Shown: in pieces, positions 22,854 to 30,853 of the stretch
Numbering within the stretch: position 1 is the stretch's first letter
Layout: each line of letters begins with the position of its first letter
From: DATHWB01 sp040902855
GTDB lineage: Bacteria > Actinomycetota > Acidimicrobiia > Spongiisociales > ZC4RG35
Assembly: GCA_040902855.1 (NCBI GenBank)
Contig: JBBDWN010000059.1
Location: forward strand, 1 to 33,748
Reading direction: 5' to 3'
DNA length: 33,748 bases
Position numbers and translations under genes: made by a program
The notes under the pieces: model-generated
Database searches by the model: none
Told to the model about the DNA's origin: nothing
What the model saw: only the letters and a program-made list of their open reading frames with translations

Positions 22854-24172
22854 GACAAGATGCCTTCGTAGTTGCGCATCGTGAGCTGGCTCTCGATCTG
22901 CTTCATCGTCTCGAGGGCAACACCGACGACGATGAGAATCGACACACCGGAGAAGCTGATGGCGATGTTCCAGATCAACCCGGCGATCGCAGGCAGCACC
23001 GAGATGGTGGCCAGGAACAGCGAACCCGGGAGTGTGATCCGGTTGAGCACGTGACCGAGGTGGGCAGAGGTCTGCCGTCCGGGACGGACGCCGGGGATGA
23101 ATCCGCCCTGACGCTGGATCATCTCGGACTGCTTCACGGGATCGAACTGGATCGCCGTGTAGAAGTACGTGAAGAACACGATCAGGGCGAACAGCACGAT
23201 GACGTACCAGATCGAAATTTGACCGCCGGCGCCTCCACCGAGGTTGACGTCGACCCACGTGCGGATCTGGGAGATGATGCGGCCGTCGCTGGGAATCGCA
23301 GTCACCACCAGCGCAGGGAACAACATCACCGAGGTCGCGAAGATCACCGGGATGACGCCGGCCGTGTTGACCTTGATCGGGATGTACGTGGACTGTCCGC
23401 CCATCACCCGGCGACCGCGGACCCGCTTGGCGAACTGGATCGGGATGCGACGCTGGGCCTGGTCCATGTAGATGATGGCGACGATCATCAGCACGAAGAT
23501 CAGCATGATCACGGTGAATCGAATCCACAGTCCGACCGCCGCTGTTTGACCCCAGATCTGACCGAAGACAAACGGGAACTGGGACAGGATGGAAACGAAG
23601 ATCAGCAGCGACATGCCGTTGCCGACACCGCGCTGGGTGATGAGCTCGCCGAGCCACATGACGAACGCCGTACCTGCGGTCATCGTGAGCACGATCAGCG
23701 CCACGAGACCCGGGCTGTAGTTCGGAATCAGGTCGATGCCGTTGGTGAACGTCCCGACATGGAAGAGGAACGTGAAACCGGTGGACTGGATCAGCGCCAG
23801 GACGACCGTCATGTAGCGGGTCCACTGCGTGATGACCTTGCGACCCGACTCGCCCTCCTCCTGCAGCGCCTGCAGACGCGGGATGACGACCGCGAGCAGC
23901 TGCATGATGATCGACGCCGTGATGTACGGGAGGATTCCCAGAGCGAAGACCGACAGCTGCTCGAGTGCGCCGCCGGAGAAAAGGTTGAGCAACCCGTAGA
24001 TGCCGCCGACCTGCTGTTGGGCCTGGAAGAGCCTCAGGTTCTCGAGGTCGATCCCCGGGACCGGGATCGTCGCGCCAAGCCGGTACACGGCGAACATGGC
24101 GATCGTGAAGAGGATCTTCCGGCGCAGGTCCGGGATGGCGAACATGTGCCGGTAGATGGAGAGAACATTCAT
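22850..24172 (-). CDS. secY: Protein translocase subunit SecY
   Basis: SecY is the channel of the Sec protein export machinery in the cytoplasmic membrane. The 440-aa protein starts MNVLSIYRHMFAIPDLRRKI and shows ten hydrophobic segments. It has the family signatures GIDLENL, LGILPYITASIIMQLL near residue 80 and the GQSTYIPIKVNTAGVIPVIF region near 275. The C-terminal cytosolic tail is normal. It follows rplO by 123 nt, a larger gap than elsewhere in the operon, with a hairpin at the rplO end. Confidence 0.97.
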   Translation of the reverse strand: MNVLSIYRHMFAIPDLRRKILFTIAMFAVYRLGATIPVPGIDLENLRLFQAQQQVGGIYGLLNLFSGGALEQLSVFALGILPYITASIIMQLLAVVIPRLQALQEEGESGRKVITQWTRYMTVVLALIQSTGFTFLFHVGTFTNGIDLIPNYSPGLVALIVLTMTAGTAFVMWLGELITQRGVGNGMSLLIFVSILSQFPFVFGQIWGQTAAVGLWIRFTVIMLIFVLMIVAIIYMDQAQRRIPIQFAKRVRGRRVMGGQSTYIPIKVNTAGVIPVIFATSVMLFPALVVTAIPSDGRIISQIRTWVDVNLGGGAGGQISIWYVIVLFALIVFFTYFYTAIQFDPVKQSEMIQRQGGFIPGVRPGRQTSAHLGHVLNRITLPGSLFLATISVLPAIAGLIWNIAISFSGVSILIVVGVALETMKQIESQLTMRNYEGILS

Positions 24173-24287
24173 GGGGTCAGCATCCGGGAGATCGGGGTTT
24201 CGAGTGTTGGGGATCGGCGGGTGACGGGGCGAGGGCCAGACCCGAATTCGCCATCGTACCCGGCGTCAAAACAAGTACGGACCGGTC

Positions 24288-24321
24288 GAACCGTCTCACT
24301 CGTTGACGAGCGAGACGGTTC
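24288..24321 (-). terminator. Hairpin at the rplO stop codon (terminator or attenuator)
   Basis: GAACCGTCTC pairs perfectly with GAGACGGTTC (10 bp); after one mismatch an inner CTCG/CGAG stem closes a TTGA loop. The last codons and stop of rplO lie in the stem. A T-rich stretch (TTGTTTT) follows about 13 nt later on the minus strand. It could partly stop transcription before secY or protect the upstream mRNA end. Confidence 0.55.
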
Positions 24322-24757
24322 CGCCGGCTGATTCAATCTTCTCGCGAGCGGCGCCGCTCACGGCATCGGCGTGAACGGTGAGGGCATGGGCGATCTCGCC
24401 CTCGCCGAGCACCTTCACGCGGCCCTTGTGCTTGACGAGACCTCGCACCTTCAAGTCCTCGATCGTCACCGTCGCCCCGGCCGGATAGGCCTCGGCGAGC
24501 GTGCCGACATTGATGATGGCGAAGTACTCCTTGTTGATGTTGGTGAATCCACCGAGCTTGGGGATCCGACGGGCCAAGGGCATCTGGCCGCCTTCGAATC
24601 CTGGGCGCAGCGAGCTGCGGGCCTTGAGACCCTTCGTGCCGCGTCCTGCGGTCTTGCCTCGGCGTCCGCCTTCACCGCGACCGACCCGGATCTTGGCCTT
24701 CTTCGACCCGGGGGCAGGCACCAGGTGGTGCAGTTTGAGCTGTTCCTTATCCGACAT
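24296..24757 (-). CDS. rplO: 50S ribosomal protein L15
   Basis: L15 is a late-assembly 50S protein. The 153-aa protein has the family pattern HHLVPAPGSKKAKIRVGRG, the Gly/Arg-rich GGRRGKTAGRGTKGLKAR (shortened) near residue 30, and FEGGQMPLARRIPKLGGFTN. Its C-terminus VSLVNE is encoded in a strong hairpin. It overlaps rpmD by one base (TGATG). The next gene, secY, is 123 nt away. Confidence 0.97.
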   Translation of the reverse strand: MSDKEQLKLHHLVPAPGSKKAKIRVGRGEGGRRGKTAGRGTKGLKARSSLRPGFEGGQMPLARRIPKLGGFTNINKEYFAIINVGTLAEAYPAGATVTIEDLKVRGLVKHKGRVKVLGEGEIAHALTVHADAVSGAAREKIESAGGTVSLVNE

Positions 24758-24939
24758 CAGTGCTCCTCGACCTCGATGAGGTGACGGACGGCGTGCAGCA
24801 TGCCTCGCACGTCCGGCGTGTCATCGTGTTCGACGGTGTGGTTGATGCGACGGAGCCCAATGGCCCGCATCGTCGCCCGGGTCTTCGGCTTCTCACCGAT
24901 GAGACCCTTCTTCTGTGTGACTTTCAGCTTCTTGGCCAT
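24757..24939 (-). CDS. rpmD: 50S ribosomal protein L30
   Basis: L30 is a small 50S protein. The 60-aa product has LKVTQKKGLIGEKPKTRATMR, shortened here, then ALGLRRINHTVEHDDTP-like sequence with RINHTVEH, typical of the bacterial family. It starts MAKKLKV. It lies 10 nt after rpsE and overlaps rplO by one base. Confidence 0.96.
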   Translation of the reverse strand: MAKKLKVTQKKGLIGEKPKTRATMRAIGLRRINHTVEHDDTPDVRGMLHAVRHLIEVEEH

Positions 24940-24949
24940 GTCCTACTCC

Positions 24950-25501
24950 TCAGGACCCCGCCCGCATCGACTCGGTCGAGCGGTAGGCGGCGAGCAGGGC
25001 GGGTGGGACGAAATCCTCCGGCTGCTTGCCTCTGCCTCGCGCGACCTCGTCGGGACGACGCTGGCTGGTGAGGGCATTCATGGTGGCGCGGGCGACGTTG
25101 AGGTGGGTCGGCGAGCCGAGCGACTTCGCCAGCGCGTCCTTCACCCCGGCCGCCTCCAGGATCTGGCGCACGGCACCACCGGCAATGACGCCGGTACCGG
25201 GAGCGGCAGGCTTGATGAACACCCGCGACGCATCATGGTTTCCGGTGTTCTGATGGATGATCGTCGTGCCGGCCATCGGAATGGTCACCATCGACTTGCG
25301 CCCGATCTCCATCGCCTTCTGGATGGCGGCGGGAACTTCCTTGGCCTTGCCATAGCCGACACCGACCTTGCCGTTGTTGTCGCCGACGACGACGAGGGCG
25401 GTGAAAGAAAACCTGCGTCCACCCTTCACGACCTTGGCCACCCGGTTGATCTGGATGACGCGCTCGTCGAATCCGCTCTGATCTCTGTCTCGATCGCTCA
25501 T
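24950..25501 (-). CDS. rpsE: 30S ribosomal protein S5
   Basis: S5 is important for decoding accuracy and helicase activity at the mRNA entry. The 183-aa protein has VIQINRVAKVVKGGRRFSF, VVVGDNNGKVGVGYGKAKEVP and the GGAVRQILEAAGVKD block, all canonical. The ATG at 25501 is one base after the rplR stop; an earlier in-frame ATG at 25531 would lie inside rplR and is rejected. Confidence 0.97.
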   Translation of the reverse strand: MSDRDRDQSGFDERVIQINRVAKVVKGGRRFSFTALVVVGDNNGKVGVGYGKAKEVPAAIQKAMEIGRKSMVTIPMAGTTIIHQNTGNHDASRVFIKPAAPGTGVIAGGAVRQILEAAGVKDALAKSLGSPTHLNVARATMNALTSQRRPDEVARGRGKQPEDFVPPALLAAYRSTESMRAGS

Positions 25502-25502
25502 C

Positions 25503-25853
25503 TCAGAACTCCAAACCTGCATCGCGGGCACTGTCGGCCAAAGCCTTCACCCGTCCGTGGAACCGGTACCCGCCCCGATCGAATACGACCGTCGAAATGC
25601 CGGCGTCCTTGGCGCGCTCGGCGACGAGCTTGCCGACTTCCCCCGCCGTGTCCACGGTGAGGGTCTTGGTCCGCAGCCCATCCTCCTGCGATGAGGCGGC
25701 TACCAGGGTGGTGCCGCTCTCGTCGTCGATGACCTGGGCGTAGATGTAACGGTTGGAGCGGTACACGGCCAGACGCGGCCTGGCTGTGGTCCCGCGAAGG
25801 TTCTTGCGGACCCGGGCGTGACGCCGCTTGCGGGCATCATTGCGTGCTCGCAT
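25503..25853 (-). CDS. rplR: 50S ribosomal protein L18
   Basis: L18 binds 5S rRNA with L5. The 116-aa protein has the basic start RARNDARKRRHARVRKNLRG, then RPRLAVYRSNRYIYAQVIDD and the C-terminal FDRGGYRFHGRVKALADSARDAGLEF region (shown in part: FDRGGYRFHGRVKALAD). It overlaps rplF by one base (TGATG). Confidence 0.97.
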   Translation of the reverse strand: MRARNDARKRRHARVRKNLRGTTARPRLAVYRSNRYIYAQVIDDESGTTLVAASSQEDGLRTKTLTVDTAGEVGKLVAERAKDAGISTVVFDRGGYRFHGRVKALADSARDAGLEF

Positions 25854-26389
25854 CAGCGACCTGCCTTTCCTGCCTTGCGGCGAACCTGCTCGCCGGCATA
25901 CCGCACGCCTTTGCCCTTGTAGGGCTCCGGCGGACGGATCTTCCTGATGTTGGCGGCAACCTGGCCGACCAGTTCTTTGTCGATACCGACGATGGAAACC
26001 TTGGTGGGCTCGGGCACTTCGAAGGTGATGCCGTCCGGGGCAGTCACCGAAACCGGGTGCGAAAAGCCGAGCTGCAACTCGATGTCGTTGCCTTTGAGCG
26101 CGGCGCGGTATCCCACGCCGACGATCTCCAGTTCGCGACGGAAGCCTTCGGCGACCCCGGTCACCATGTTGGCGAGCAGGGCCCGGCTGAGACCGTGCAG
26201 CGCGCGCGATTCGCGTTCGTCGTCCTGCCGGGTGACCGTGGCGGTTCCGTCTTCGAAGGAGATCACAACCCGCTCGTGGAACTCGCGGGAGAGTTCGCCC
26301 TTGGGGCCCTTCACGGAGACCGTGTTGCCGTCGAGTTTGAGCTCGACCGACGAGGGCACCTCGACGGGCATCTTGCCTACACGACTCAT
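25853..26389 (-). CDS. rplF: 50S ribosomal protein L6
   Basis: L6 sits near the GTPase centre of the 50S subunit. The 178-aa protein begins MSRVGKMPVEVPSSVEL and ends with the conserved region KIRPPEPYKGKGVRYAGEQV followed by RRKAGKAGR. The ATG at 26389 gives the usual SRVGKMPV start; an upstream in-frame start would overlap rpsH and add 32 unconserved residues. One base separates it from the rpsH stop. Confidence 0.97.
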   Translation of the reverse strand: MSRVGKMPVEVPSSVELKLDGNTVSVKGPKGELSREFHERVVISFEDGTATVTRQDDERESRALHGLSRALLANMVTGVAEGFRRELEIVGVGYRAALKGNDIELQLGFSHPVSVTAPDGITFEVPEPTKVSIVGIDKELVGQVAANIRKIRPPEPYKGKGVRYAGEQVRRKAGKAGR

Positions 26390-26390
26390 G

Positions 26391-26786
26391 TCACCACACC
26401 TCTGCCATGATCTCGCCGCCGAGGCGACGCCGGCGCGCCTCCCGGTCGGTGATGAGTCCCTGCGAGGTGGAGACGATCGCCACACCCAGGCCGCCCTGGA
26501 CCCGCTGGATCTCGGCCGCTCCCTTGTAGACCCGGTGACCGGGCTTGGAGATGCGGCGCAGACCCTGGATGACGGGAGCGCGACGCTCGCCGTACCGCAG
26601 GACGAGCATGAGTTCGCTGCCCGGATTGGCCTGCTTGACCTCGTAGCGGTCGATGAAACCTTCCGAGGCGAGCACCCTGGCGAGAGCTTCCTTGGTCTTC
26701 GAAGCAGGGATAGTCACCCTCTCGTGGCCAACGGCCACGGCGTTACGGATACGGGTGAGCATGTCTGCGATGGGATCGGTCATCAT
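26391..26786 (-). CDS. rpsH: 30S ribosomal protein S8
   Basis: S8 binds the central domain of 16S rRNA and, in E. coli, represses the spc operon. The 131-aa protein has DPIADMLTRIRNAVAVGHE and the C-terminal GLGVAIVSTSQGLITDREARR block. Two adjacent ATG codons at 26786 and 26783 could start it; the second would give MTDPIADM, which matches the family. It lies 3 nt after rpsZ. Confidence 0.96.
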   Translation of the reverse strand: MMTDPIADMLTRIRNAVAVGHERVTIPASKTKEALARVLASEGFIDRYEVKQANPGSELMLVLRYGERRAPVIQGLRRISKPGHRVYKGAAEIQRVQGGLGVAIVSTSQGLITDREARRRRLGGEIMAEVW

Positions 26787-26789
26787 GAT

Positions 26790-26975
26790 CTACCACGACG
26801 CCTTTCGCACACCGGGCAGCTCGCCGACACTGGCAAGCTGCCGCACACAGATACGGCACATCCCGAAGTCGCGCAGGTACCCGCGCGGCCGTCCGCACCG
26901 CTTGCAGCGGTTGTACTCGCGCACCTTGAACTTGGCGGGTCGCTTGTGCTTTTCGATCAATGCTTTTCTAGCCAT
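26790..26975 (-). CDS. rpsZ: 30S ribosomal protein S14 type Z (zinc-binding)
   Basis: S14 belongs to the 30S head. This 61-aa product is the short zinc form: MARKALIEKHKRPAKFKV, then C24-x2-C27 and C40-x2-C43 in RCKRCGRPRGYLRDFGMCRI and CVRQ, ending GVRKASW. Non-zinc paralogues are about 100 aa. It lies between rplE (11 nt) and rpsH (3 nt). Confidence 0.97.
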   Translation of the reverse strand: MARKALIEKHKRPAKFKVREYNRCKRCGRPRGYLRDFGMCRICVRQLASVGELPGVRKASW

Positions 26976-26986
26976 CTGAAATCCTC

Positions 26987-27550
26987 CTAGACCTGGGCGC
27001 CCTGCTTGCGGAATGGGAACCCGAAGGCGGCCAGAAGGGCACGGGCTGCCTCGTTGTCGTTGGTGGTCGTGCAGATGGTGATATCCATCCCGCGAGTCGC
27101 CGTGACCTGGTCGAAGGAGATCTCGGGGAACACCAACTGCTCGGTGAGTCCGAAAGTGTAGTTGCCTCGTCCGTCGAAGGAATCCGGGTTCAGCCCGCGG
27201 AAGTCCCTGATCCGGGGGATGGCGATCGCCAGCAGGCGATCGAAGAACTCCCACATCCGGTCGCCCCGCATCGTCACGGACACGCCGACGGCCACGCCTT
27301 CGCGCAGCTTGAAGCCGGCGATCGACTTGCGAGCCTTGTTCACCCTCGGCTGCTGACCGGTGATGATCGCCAGCTCGTTGGTGGCATCGTCGATGCGCTT
27401 CTTGTCGGTGAGGGCGTCGCCGACGCCCATGTTCACGACGATCTTGGAGAAGCGCGGAATCTCCATGACGTTGGCGAGACCCAACTCCTCTTTGAGCGCC
27501 GGTGCGATCTCGGTGTTGTAGCGGGCTTTGAGGCGCGGCATGTCGCTCAC
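26987..27550 (-). CDS. rplE: 50S ribosomal protein L5
   Basis: L5 binds 5S rRNA and contacts P-site tRNA. The 187-aa protein has PRLKARYNTEIAPALKEELG, PRFSKIVVNMGVGDAL, RVNKARKSIAGFKLREG and MDITICTTTNDNEAARALL. A GTG start at 27550 overlaps the rplX stop as GTGA. An ATG three codons later would give MPRLKARY, which also fits the family, so the true start is one of these two. Confidence 0.96.
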   Translation of the reverse strand: MSDMPRLKARYNTEIAPALKEELGLANVMEIPRFSKIVVNMGVGDALTDKKRIDDATNELAIITGQQPRVNKARKSIAGFKLREGVAVGVSVTMRGDRMWEFFDRLLAIAIPRIRDFRGLNPDSFDGRGNYTFGLTEQLVFPEISFDQVTATRGMDITICTTTNDNEAARALLAAFGFPFRKQGAQV

Positions 27551-27855
27551 AGCTCACCCCCGCACTTCACGCAGACGCGGATCTTGCCCTTCTTGGGGTC
27601 GATCTTCGCTCCGATGCGGGTCGGGCCGCACGCCTTGCACATGATCATCACGTTCGAGACGTGAATGGGCATGTCCTTGTCGACGATCCCGCCGCTGTTC
27701 GGCTGCTGAGGGTTGGATCGAGTGTGACGCTTGGCCACGTTGACGCCTTCCACGAGCACCTTGTCGGCGTCCGGGTAGACCCGCTCGATTCGCGATTCGG
27801 TACCGGCGTCCTTGCCGGAGATGACCATCACCCTGTCACCGGTCTTGAGTTTCAT
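27547..27855 (-). CDS. rplX: 50S ribosomal protein L24 (zinc-ribbon form)
   Basis: L24 starts 50S assembly and sits at the tunnel exit. The 102-aa protein has the KOW motif in LKTGDRVMVISGKDAG and VEGVNVAKRHTRSN. Two Cys pairs, C73/C76 (CKAC) and C95/C98 (CVKC), form a likely zinc ribbon in the C-terminal half, absent from E. coli L24. It overlaps rplN by one base and rplE by four. Confidence 0.96.
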   Translation of the reverse strand: MKLKTGDRVMVISGKDAGTESRIERVYPDADKVLVEGVNVAKRHTRSNPQQPNSGGIVDKDMPIHVSNVMIMCKACGPTRIGAKIDPKKGKIRVCVKCGGEL

Positions 27856-28223
27856 CAGAGCACCTCCGGGGCGAGGGAGACGATCCGCATGAACTTCCTG
27901 TCGCGCAACTCCCGCGCGACCGGCCCGAAGATTCGGGTCCCGCGCGGCTGGCTGTTGGCGTCGATGATCACACAGGCGTTGTCGTCGAACCGGATGTAGG
28001 TGCCGTCGGACCGACGGCGCTCTTTGGTGGTCCGGACGACGACCGCCTTGACGACCTCGCCCTTCTTGACGTTTCCACCGGGGGTCGCTTCCTTGACGGC
28101 GCCGACGATGACATCGCCCAGCGTCGCGTAGCGACGACGGCTGCCACCGAGCACCCGGATGCAGAGCACCTCGCGCGCCCCTGAATTGTCGGCCACCTTC
28201 AGGCGGCTCTCTGTCTGGATCAT
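27855..28223 (-). CDS. rplN: 50S ribosomal protein L14
   Basis: L14 lies at the subunit interface. The 122-aa protein begins MIQTESRLKVADNSGAREV and has GDVIVGAVKEATPGGNVKKG and GTRIFGPVARELRDRKFMRI, with LAPEVL at the end, all canonical. It follows rpsQ with a 4-nt ATGA overlap and is conventionally the first gene of the spc operon, though here no gap separates it from S10. Confidence 0.97.
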   Translation of the reverse strand: MIQTESRLKVADNSGAREVLCIRVLGGSRRRYATLGDVIVGAVKEATPGGNVKKGEVVKAVVVRTTKERRRSDGTYIRFDDNACVIIDANSQPRGTRIFGPVARELRDRKFMRIVSLAPEVL

Positions 28224-28477
28224 CTGGCACGCTCCACCACTTCGACCACGCGCCAGCGCTTCTGCTTGCTGAGCGGCTTGGTCTCCATGATCCGAACGGT
28301 GTCGCCGACATGGGCGTCGTTGGTTTCGTCGTGCGCGTGGAACTTGGAGCTGCGACGGACGATCTTGTCGTAGCGGGGATGCTTGAACGACACCGGCACT
28401 TCGACAGTCACGGTCTTCTCACGCGCGTCAGAGATCACAACGCCGACGCGCACCTTGCGTCGAGTTCGCTCCTCCAT
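28220..28477 (-). CDS. rpsQ: 30S ribosomal protein S17
   Basis: S17 is an OB-fold protein that binds the 5' domain of 16S rRNA. The 85-aa product has RKVRVGVVISDAREKTVTVE, HPRYDKIVRRSSKFHAHDE and GDTVRIMETKPLSKQKRWRV. The ATG at 28477 overlaps the rpmC stop by one base and gives the usual start; longer in-frame reading runs into rpmC. Confidence 0.97.
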   Translation of the reverse strand: MEERTRRKVRVGVVISDAREKTVTVEVPVSFKHPRYDKIVRRSSKFHAHDETNDAHVGDTVRIMETKPLSKQKRWRVVEVVERAR

Positions 28478-28701
28478 CACGCTTCTCCTTCTGCGGCCTG
28501 CTGTGCACGCCACGCTTCGATCTCCTGGTTTCTCATCTCGGTGAGAATCCGGGCGATTTCCTTCTTCACGGCTTTGATCCGTGCGGTGTTGTCCAACTGG
28601 TTGGTCGCGAGCTGGAAGCGGAGGTTGAACAGTTCTTCCTTCGACCTGTCCAGCTTCTCCTCCAACTCGACATGGCTGAGTTCGTTGAGTGCGGCGCTCA
28701 C
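28477..28701 (-). CDS. rpmC: 50S ribosomal protein L29
   Basis: L29 sits at the polypeptide tunnel exit next to L23. The 74-aa product has LNELSHVELEEKLDRSKEEL and the family core FNLRFQLATNQLDNTARIK followed by VKKEIARILTEMR. A GTG start at 28701 overlaps the rplP stop as GTGA, and the product then starts SAALNELS, a normal length. A longer reading in this frame overlaps rplP. Confidence 0.95.
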   Translation of the reverse strand: MSAALNELSHVELEEKLDRSKEELFNLRFQLATNQLDNTARIKAVKKEIARILTEMRNQEIEAWRAQQAAEGEA

Positions 28702-29111
28702 AGTTCGTCTCGCTTCACGAATTGGGTCTGAACCGGGAGCTTGTGACCGGCCTTGCGCATCGCCTCGCGAGCCAGCTCTTCGCTGACACCGGCGAGTTCG
28801 AACATCACGCGACCGGGCTTGACCACCGCCACCCAGAACTCGGGGCTTCCCTTGCCCGAGCCCATGCGGGTCTCGGCCGGCTTTTGAGTCACCGGCTTGT
28901 GCGGGAAGATGTTGATCCACACCTTTCCACCACGCTTGACGGCCCTGCTGATGGCGATACGGGCGGACTCGATCTGACGGGCGGTCACCCACCCTTCGGT
29001 GGTCGCCTGCAGGCCGTACTCGCCGAACGACACGCTGGTTCCACCCTTGGCGGGACCACGCCGACGTCCACGGTGCTCCTTGCGGTGCTTGACACGTTTT
29101 GGCATCAACAT
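28698..29111 (-). CDS. rplP: 50S ribosomal protein L16
   Basis: L16 helps form the A-site tRNA binding region of the 50S. The 137-aa protein starts MLMPKRVKHRKEHRGRRRG and has GLQATTEGWVTARQIESARI and GSGKGSPEFWVAVVKPGRV, with the C-terminus QFVKRDEL. It follows rpsC by 1 nt and overlaps rpmC. Confidence 0.97.
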   Translation of the reverse strand: MLMPKRVKHRKEHRGRRRGPAKGGTSVSFGEYGLQATTEGWVTARQIESARIAISRAVKRGGKVWINIFPHKPVTQKPAETRMGSGKGSPEFWVAVVKPGRVMFELAGVSEELAREAMRKAGHKLPVQTQFVKRDEL

Positions 29112-29112
29112 G

Positions 29113-30225
29113 TCATTCCTCCTCGGTGCCCGTGTCGTCCGCCGCGATCTCTTCTGTGGTCTCAGCCGCTTCGACGACAGGTTCGTCTGCCACCGGAGTC
29201 TCCTCGGCGGCTTCGGCCTTCGCCGTGGACTCGGCGGTCACGACCTCGACGCCTTCGGCGTCGATCTCGTCGATCTCGACCGGTTCGGGCAGCGCAGCGT
29301 CGAGGACCGACTCGTCCGTGTCGACGGCCATCTTCTCGGCCTTGTACTCGGCCTCTGCTTCCTCGGCATCGACCCGGCGCTTTCCTCCCCCGGCCTCGAT
29401 GAGACGACGGCCCGGATTCTCCGGATCGGCGGCTTCGACGAGACGCTTTCCTCCGCCGGCTTCGATGAGACGCGGCTGGCGGGCCTCACCCTCGGCGGCA
29501 TGTTCGGCACGGGACTTGACCGACGCCGACCGCTGGCCGCGGGCGCGACCGCCGGTGGCGAGGGCGGCCTCGGCCGCGATCTTCTCGGCGTTGGCCGAGC
29601 GGCTCACGACTTCACCCTTGTACACCCAGACCTTGATGCCGATCGCTCCGACGGTGGTGCGAGCGGTGGCGACACCGAAATCGATGTCGGCCCGCAGAGT
29701 GTGCAGCGGCACACGGCCCTCTCGGTACCACTCTCGGCGACCCATGTCGGCTCCACCGAGGCGGCCCTTGGCCTCGACCCGCACGCCTTCGGCGCCGGCC
29801 TTCATTGCGGTCTGGACAGCACGCTTCATCGCACGGCGGAACGCCACCCGGTTCTCGAGTTGGTCGGCGATTCCCTGGGAGAGCAGTTGGGCGTCGGTGT
29901 CGGCGTCCTTGATCTCGACGATGTTGAGCTTCACCGGCTTGGAGGCGATCGCTTCGAGACCACCGCGGAGACGTTCGGCCTCGGAGCCGCGGCGTCCGAT
30001 GACCACACCGGGGCGGGCGGTTGCGATCTCGACGACGACCCGGTCCCTGGTGCGTTCGATGTCGATGCGTGACACCGCCCCACGACGCAGTTCACCGCGC
30101 AGGTAGTCGCGGATCTTCCAGTCCTCGTTGACGAGTTCGACGTAGTCCTTGTCGGAGTACCACTTCGATTTCCAGTCGTTGACGATGCCGATACGGAAGG
30201 AATATGGATGTGTCTTCTGGCCCAT
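29113..30225 (-). CDS. rpsC: 30S ribosomal protein S3 with long C-terminal extension
   Basis: S3 lies at the mRNA entry pore. Residues 1-208 are a normal S3: MGQKTHPYSFRIGIVNDWKS, a KH domain with GVVIGRRGSEAERLRGGL, and GADMGRREWYREGRVPLHTL, DIDFGVATARTTVGAIGIKV. The protein then runs on to 370 aa, about 90-160 residues longer than S3 proteins I know (roughly 210-280). The extension has a basic part, two copies of RLIEAGGGKR (residues 252-261 and 274-283), then a very acidic Glu/Ala/Thr tail ending GTEEE. It overlaps rplV by one base, and rplP follows at 1 nt, so the stop is real in context. Confidence 0.96.
   Translation of the reverse strand: MGQKTHPYSFRIGIVNDWKSKWYSDKDYVELVNEDWKIRDYLRGELRRGAVSRIDIERTRDRVVVEIATARPGVVIGRRGSEAERLRGGLEAIASKPVKLNIVEIKDADTDAQLLSQGIADQLENRVAFRRAMKRAVQTAMKAGAEGVRVEAKGRLGGADMGRREWYREGRVPLHTLRADIDFGVATARTTVGAIGIKVWVYKGEVVSRSANAEKIAAEAALATGGRARGQRSASVKSRAEHAAEGEARQPRLIEAGGGKRLVEAADPENPGRRLIEAGGGKRRVDAEEAEAEYKAEKMAVDTDESVLDAALPEPVEIDEIDAEGVEVVTAESTAKAEAAEETPVADEPVVEAAETTEEIAADDTGTEEE
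29365..29472 (-). repeat. Internal tandem repeat within the S3 tail
   Basis: Two 14-residue units, RLIEAGGGKRLVEA and RLIEAGGGKRRVDA (residues 252-265 and 274-287), are spaced 22 codons apart. The DNA also repeats (GGCTTCGA, GATGAGACG and CTTTCCTCC blocks), which indicates a recent duplication within rpsC. Confidence 0.8.
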
Positions 30226-30569
30226 CAGCTCACCTCCCCGTTTTCTCCCACCACGATCGTGATGTGGCTCGTCCTCTTGTTGATCTTCGAAGCACGCCCT
30301 CTCGCACGCGGACGGAACCGCTTGAGCGTGGGTCCCTCGTCGGCGAATGCCTTGACGATGAAGAGATCATCGGCATCGAGAGCGTGGTTGTGTTCCGCGT
30401 TGGCCACCGCCGAGTTCAGCACCTTGACGACCGGCTCGGCCGCCCGCCGATTGGCGTGGGCGAGAACCGCCTTGGCGTCTCCCACGGGGAGGCCCCGCAC
30501 GAGGTCCAACACCAGGCGGACCTTGTACGGCGACTGACGGATGTACTTGGCCTGTGCTTTGACTTCCAT
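30225..30569 (-). CDS. rplV: 50S ribosomal protein L22
   Basis: L22 lines the exit tunnel through its long beta hairpin. The 114-aa protein has AQAKYIRQSPYKVRLVLDLV, LNSAVANAEHNHALDADDL and the hairpin region KRFRPRARGRASKINKRTSH. The ATG at 30569 overlaps the rpsS stop by one base (TGATG); upstream in-frame reading overlaps rpsS. Confidence 0.97.
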   Translation of the reverse strand: MEVKAQAKYIRQSPYKVRLVLDLVRGLPVGDAKAVLAHANRRAAEPVVKVLNSAVANAEHNHALDADDLFIVKAFADEGPTLKRFRPRARGRASKINKRTSHITIVVGENGEVS

Positions 30570-30850
30570 CAGCGCTGGATCCCCTTCTCCCTCTTGGCCA
30601 CGTGGCCGCGGAAGGTCCGGGTGGGAGCGAACTCGCCGAGCTTGTGCCCGACCATCGACTCGGTGATATACACGGGCACGTGCTTGCGGCCGTCGTGGAC
30701 GGCGATCGTGTGGCCGATCATGTCGGGCACGATCGTGGAGCGTCGGCTCCATGTGCGGACGACCTTCTTCTGATTGTTGCTGTTGAGCTCTTCGATCTTT
30801 TCGACCAGGTGGTCGTCGACGAAGGGCCCCTTCTTCAGGCTTCGAGCCAT
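30569..30850 (-). CDS. rpsS: 30S ribosomal protein S19
   Basis: S19 is a head protein bridging to the 50S. The 93-aa protein begins MARSLKKGPFVDDHLVEKIE and has TWSRRSTIVPDMIGHTIAVH and GHKLGEFAPTRTFRGH, all canonical. It follows rplB by 3 nt. Confidence 0.97.
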   Translation of the reverse strand: MARSLKKGPFVDDHLVEKIEELNSNNQKKVVRTWSRRSTIVPDMIGHTIAVHDGRKHVPVYITESMVGHKLGEFAPTRTFRGHVAKREKGIQR

Positions 30851-30853
30851 GGG

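Noticed and set aside
22854..23825. Upstream extension of the adk reading frame through secY
   Set aside because: The extra sequence is a frame-shifted shadow of SecY; the GTG at 22853 gives a complete adenylate kinase.
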